Of a DNA stretch of 8,425 bases, positions 6,501 to 8,425 are shown piece after piece. The stretch's first letter is position 1. Each line of letters opens with the position of its first letter. The stretch is from Chitinophagaceae bacterium. GTDB taxonomy: Bacteria; Bacteroidota; Bacteroidia; Chitinophagales; Chitinophagaceae. The position numbers were made by a program, and so were the translations under genes. The stretch spans positions 1 to 8,425 of the forward strand of contig PMUF01000440.1 in NCBI GenBank assembly GCA_003167015.1. The letters run 5' to 3'. The notes below the pieces were generated by a model, which had not been told where the DNA came from, searched no databases, and saw only the letters and a program-made list of their open reading frames with translations.

Positions 6501-7277
6501 CTAAGCCGTCGGCAGTGTCGCGCCCATTTCCTTCAGCGCCCCCACCAGCACATCCAGTTCTTCCGGCAGTGTGAACAGATTGGGTGTGATGCGGCAGCCC
6601 TGTACACCGGCCTCCGGCGCATCGATGGCCACGGTATAGATCTTATAATGTTTTAGCAGCCTATGCGCGCCATCCACCATCACCTCCACGCCCCGGGCAT
6701 GGGCCATGTCGCAGATCATCCTGACCGGTATGATCTGCCCGGTGATATTTATCAGGTGACTCACCATCAGCAGCCGCGTCCGGGGAGTAATAGCATCAGC
6801 ATACAGGGATACGAGCTCCTCATCCGAAGCGGGATGGTTCGGGACCGACACCAGTTTGGGAACGACGCCATAACGCCTGCCCACCTGACGGAACATATTG
6901 AGCATCGCGCCGTAGTCCTGTTGCGCCATGATCGCCTCATCACCTGTCTGCCAGGGATAACCGCTGATCACCATGTCCAGGGATTCGGTGGTATTGCGGG
7001 TGATGATCAATTCTTCCGCGCTGCAGCCGGCTATCTCCGCCAATCGGGCTGCCATGGCCTTCTTCCGTTCAAACTGCACGGTACGCATATAATAGGCGCC
7101 CTGGTAATTCACCTCTTTGACGCGGCTGATAAAGGCTTCGAGGACCTCCTCCGGCTGATCACCAAAACGCCCTACCCATTCCGACAGCAGGCTGCCCGAC
7201 AACGGTCCGCATCGGCCAGACAGCGGCCAGGTAAGGCCCGCCATGGTCATGCTTTTCAAAAAGGTCCTTTTATCCAT
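6501..7277 (-). pseudogene. Class V aminotransferase-like protein with internal deletion removing the PLP lysine
   Basis: The 258-residue open frame belongs to the isopenicillin-N-epimerase/cysteine-desulfurase-like class V aminotransferases of fold type I. It keeps a Tat/Sec-like start (MDKRTFLKSMTMAGL), the phosphate-binding region ITRNTTES (92-99), MAQQDYGAML (117-126), VSHLINITGQIIPVR (172-186), and VDGAH with the PLP-ring Asp202 and His205. Directly after His205 the sequence jumps to RLLKHYKIYTVAIDAPEAG and ITPNLFT, which belong to the C-terminal small domain of these enzymes. The middle part, with the Schiff-base lysine motif, is absent. Relatives are about 400-430 residues, so roughly 150-170 are missing (estimated from memory). 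The stretch around residues 20-37 also looks too short for the usual INL-NG segment. The reading frame is kept across the junction, but PLP catalysis is not expected. It is divergent from the dehydrogenase at 7339 with 61 bases between. It could be a decaying gene or a repurposed non-catalytic protein; decay is likelier. Confidence 0.8.
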
Positions 7278-7338
7278 TGGATTAAATTAATTCATTTTCT
7301 TTCGCCCCTCCAACAACATTCGTTACCTCTGCATAACT
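7278..7338. promoter_or_regulatory. Divergent spacer between the aminotransferase-like gene and the dehydrogenase
   Basis: Only 61 bases separate the two start codons, so any promoters must overlap or lie inside the coding ends. The region includes an AT-rich stretch near 7281-7302 but no TAnnTTTG match on either strand and no Shine-Dalgarno site before either gene. Confidence 0.35.
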
Positions 7339-8352
7339 ATGACGATGAAAGCGATCCATTTAAAAAGATTTGGTATCGGCAACCTGGCATTGGTCGATAT
7401 TCCCCGTCCTGAACCCGGAAGCCATGAAGTGTTGGTCCGCATCACGGCCGCCGCCATCCAATACCTCGATAATATCGTCATAGAAGGTACGATTATTCCT
7501 GATTTACCACTCCCCCATATCCCCGGTTGTGAAGGCGCAGGCGTCGTGGAATCCGTAGGCCAGCACGTCACGCGGTGGAAAAAAGGAGACCGGGTCATCA
7601 TCCCCTTCATCCAACGATGGGCAGCTGGTCAGCTAACACCCTGGCAAAACGAGATCCGCACCGGCGTTCAAATTCCCGGAGCCCTGTGCGAGTATACCGT
7701 ACAGCCCGAAAATACCCTGGTCCGGGCTCCTGAAAATTTGACGGATGAGGAGGCCGCCACCCTTCCGGTCATCGGCCTTACCGCCTGGTCGAACCTGGTA
7801 TCACTGGCTAAGATCCGGGCAGGGCAGGTCATCCTTATTCAGGGCAGCGGCGCAATCTCCTTGTTTGCGCTGCAAATCGCCAGGGCATTCGGCTTGAAGA
7901 TCATCGCGACCACAGGCAGCAAAGAAAATGAATCAAAACTCAGATCCCTCGGGGCCGAGGAAGTGATCAACTATAGAGAAAAGAAAGATTGGAGCAAAGA
8001 GGTGAAAAGGCTGAATGGCGGCCTGGGCGTCGACGTAACGCTGGACATTGGCGGAATGCAAACCATTCAGCAAAGCATCCTTTCCTGCAGAGAGAACGCC
8101 TATGTCGGCCTGGTCGGGTTCCTGACCGGAAGCGAAATCACGGTAGACGTACATTACCTGATCATGAACAACATCCGTCTGCAAGGATACACTGTAGGCC
8201 ATGCACAGGATCTGGAAGGGCTCGTATCCGCTATCTCCGCCAACAATCTGAGACCCGTCATCGACAGCATATTCCCGATTGAAAAAACGCAGGAGGCATT
8301 CCAGCTATTGAAATCAGGCCACTCTTTCGGCAGGATCGTAATAAAGATCTGA
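7339..8352 (+). CDS. Zinc-independent NAD(P)-dependent alcohol dehydrogenase / quinone oxidoreductase-like (MDR superfamily)
   Basis: This 337-residue cytosolic oxidoreductase of the medium-chain dehydrogenase/reductase superfamily has an N-terminal GroES-like domain (PGCEGAGVVESVG at 62-74, KGDRVI at 82-87), a Rossmann domain with GSGAIS at 169-174 followed by LFALQIARAFG, LGAEEVINYRE near 205-215, GGLGVDVTLDIGG near 228-240, and a typical C-terminal NLRPVIDSIFPI...AFQLLKSGHSFGRIVI. It has neither the Cys/His zinc ligands of classical alcohol dehydrogenases (GHE is replaced by GCE) nor the four-cysteine structural zinc lobe, so it should be zinc-independent. The physiological substrate is unknown. 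The frame begins ATG-ACG-ATG; the second ATG at 7345 (MKAIHLKRFG) is the more typical start for the family. Family length is normal and no damage is seen. It is divergent from the decayed aminotransferase-like gene. Confidence 0.92.
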   Translation: MTMKAIHLKRFGIGNLALVDIPRPEPGSHEVLVRITAAAIQYLDNIVIEGTIIPDLPLPHIPGCEGAGVVESVGQHVTRWKKGDRVIIPFIQRWAAGQLTPWQNEIRTGVQIPGALCEYTVQPENTLVRAPENLTDEEAATLPVIGLTAWSNLVSLAKIRAGQVILIQGSGAISLFALQIARAFGLKIIATTGSKENESKLRSLGAEEVINYREKKDWSKEVKRLNGGLGVDVTLDIGGMQTIQQSILSCRENAYVGLVGFLTGSEITVDVHYLIMNNIRLQGYTVGHAQDLEGLVSAISANNLRPVIDSIFPIEKTQEAFQLLKSGHSFGRIVIKI

Positions 8353-8425
8353 AAGCGCTCAGGTCCCGCCGCCCCACTGCTGTCCAACCCACGCGCAAAG
8401 CTCCCGCTTCTAGTATCGGCCGCGC
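8353..8425. other. Non-coding window end
   Basis: After the dehydrogenase stop there are 73 bases without a supportable gene or a hairpin followed by a T-run. A minus-strand frame reads the tail-like string RELCAWVGQQWGGGT before a stop at about 8357, but an upstream stop in the same frame leaves too little to call. Confidence 0.4.

Noticed and set aside
6663..7412. Plus-strand 249-codon ORF across the aminotransferase-like gene and into the dehydrogenase
   Set aside because: It is His/Gln/Arg-rich antisense of conserved aminotransferase motifs and overlaps the real dehydrogenase start in another frame.
8355..8412. Minus-strand C-terminal-like tail (RELCAWVGQQWGGGT, then stop)
   Set aside because: It reads like a protein end, but a stop about 17 codons upstream in the same frame leaves no gene. 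A frameshift cannot be judged so close to the edge.

Overview
The window looks like chromosomal DNA of a Bacteroidota bacterium, most likely a fairly GC-rich member of the Chitinophagaceae. Three things point there: a one-piece hybrid two-component system with a periplasmic sugar-binding sensor and an AraC output, a large secreted protein with a C-terminal type IX secretion sorting domain, and the absence of clear Shine-Dalgarno sites together with a TAnnTTTG-type promoter element. No RNA gene, IS element, CRISPR array or phage gene is visible.

Layout. Bases 3-1154 (minus) hold a sugar-porter-type MFS transporter cut off by the window edge. A 212-base AT-richer intergenic region (1155-1366) follows, with a 7-bp inverted repeat that overlaps a -7-like promoter element. 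Bases 1367-4162 (plus) encode the complete 931-residue hybrid two-component sugar sensor/regulator. Transporter and regulator are divergent, which suggests the regulator senses a sugar in the periplasm and the transporter imports it or its breakdown product. Next is a disturbed stretch. A DUF2911 gene fragment (minus, 4113-4532) overlaps the end of the regulator by 50 bases. It appears fused head-to-head at its damaged 5' end to the remains of a small secreted-protein gene (plus, about 4495-4743), which ends at a strong intrinsic terminator (4746-4770). Bases 4786-6393 (minus) encode an apparently intact 535-residue T9SS-exported protein of unknown function. Bases 6501-7277 (minus) hold a class V aminotransferase-like gene that is still open but lacks the segment carrying the PLP-binding lysine. 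Bases 7339-8352 (plus) encode a zinc-independent medium-chain alcohol dehydrogenase/quinone-reductase-like enzyme. The last 73 bases show no gene.

The regulator and transporter form a plausible sugar-response unit. The other genes do not form an evident pathway with them. The most notable signal is that three genes between about 4.1 and 7.3 kb carry deletions, while the T9SS gene between them and the flanking regulator and dehydrogenase look whole. I do not see a convincing new defence or mobile system. The interest lies in the decay pattern, the two deletion junctions, the possible operator, and the uncharacterised T9SS protein.
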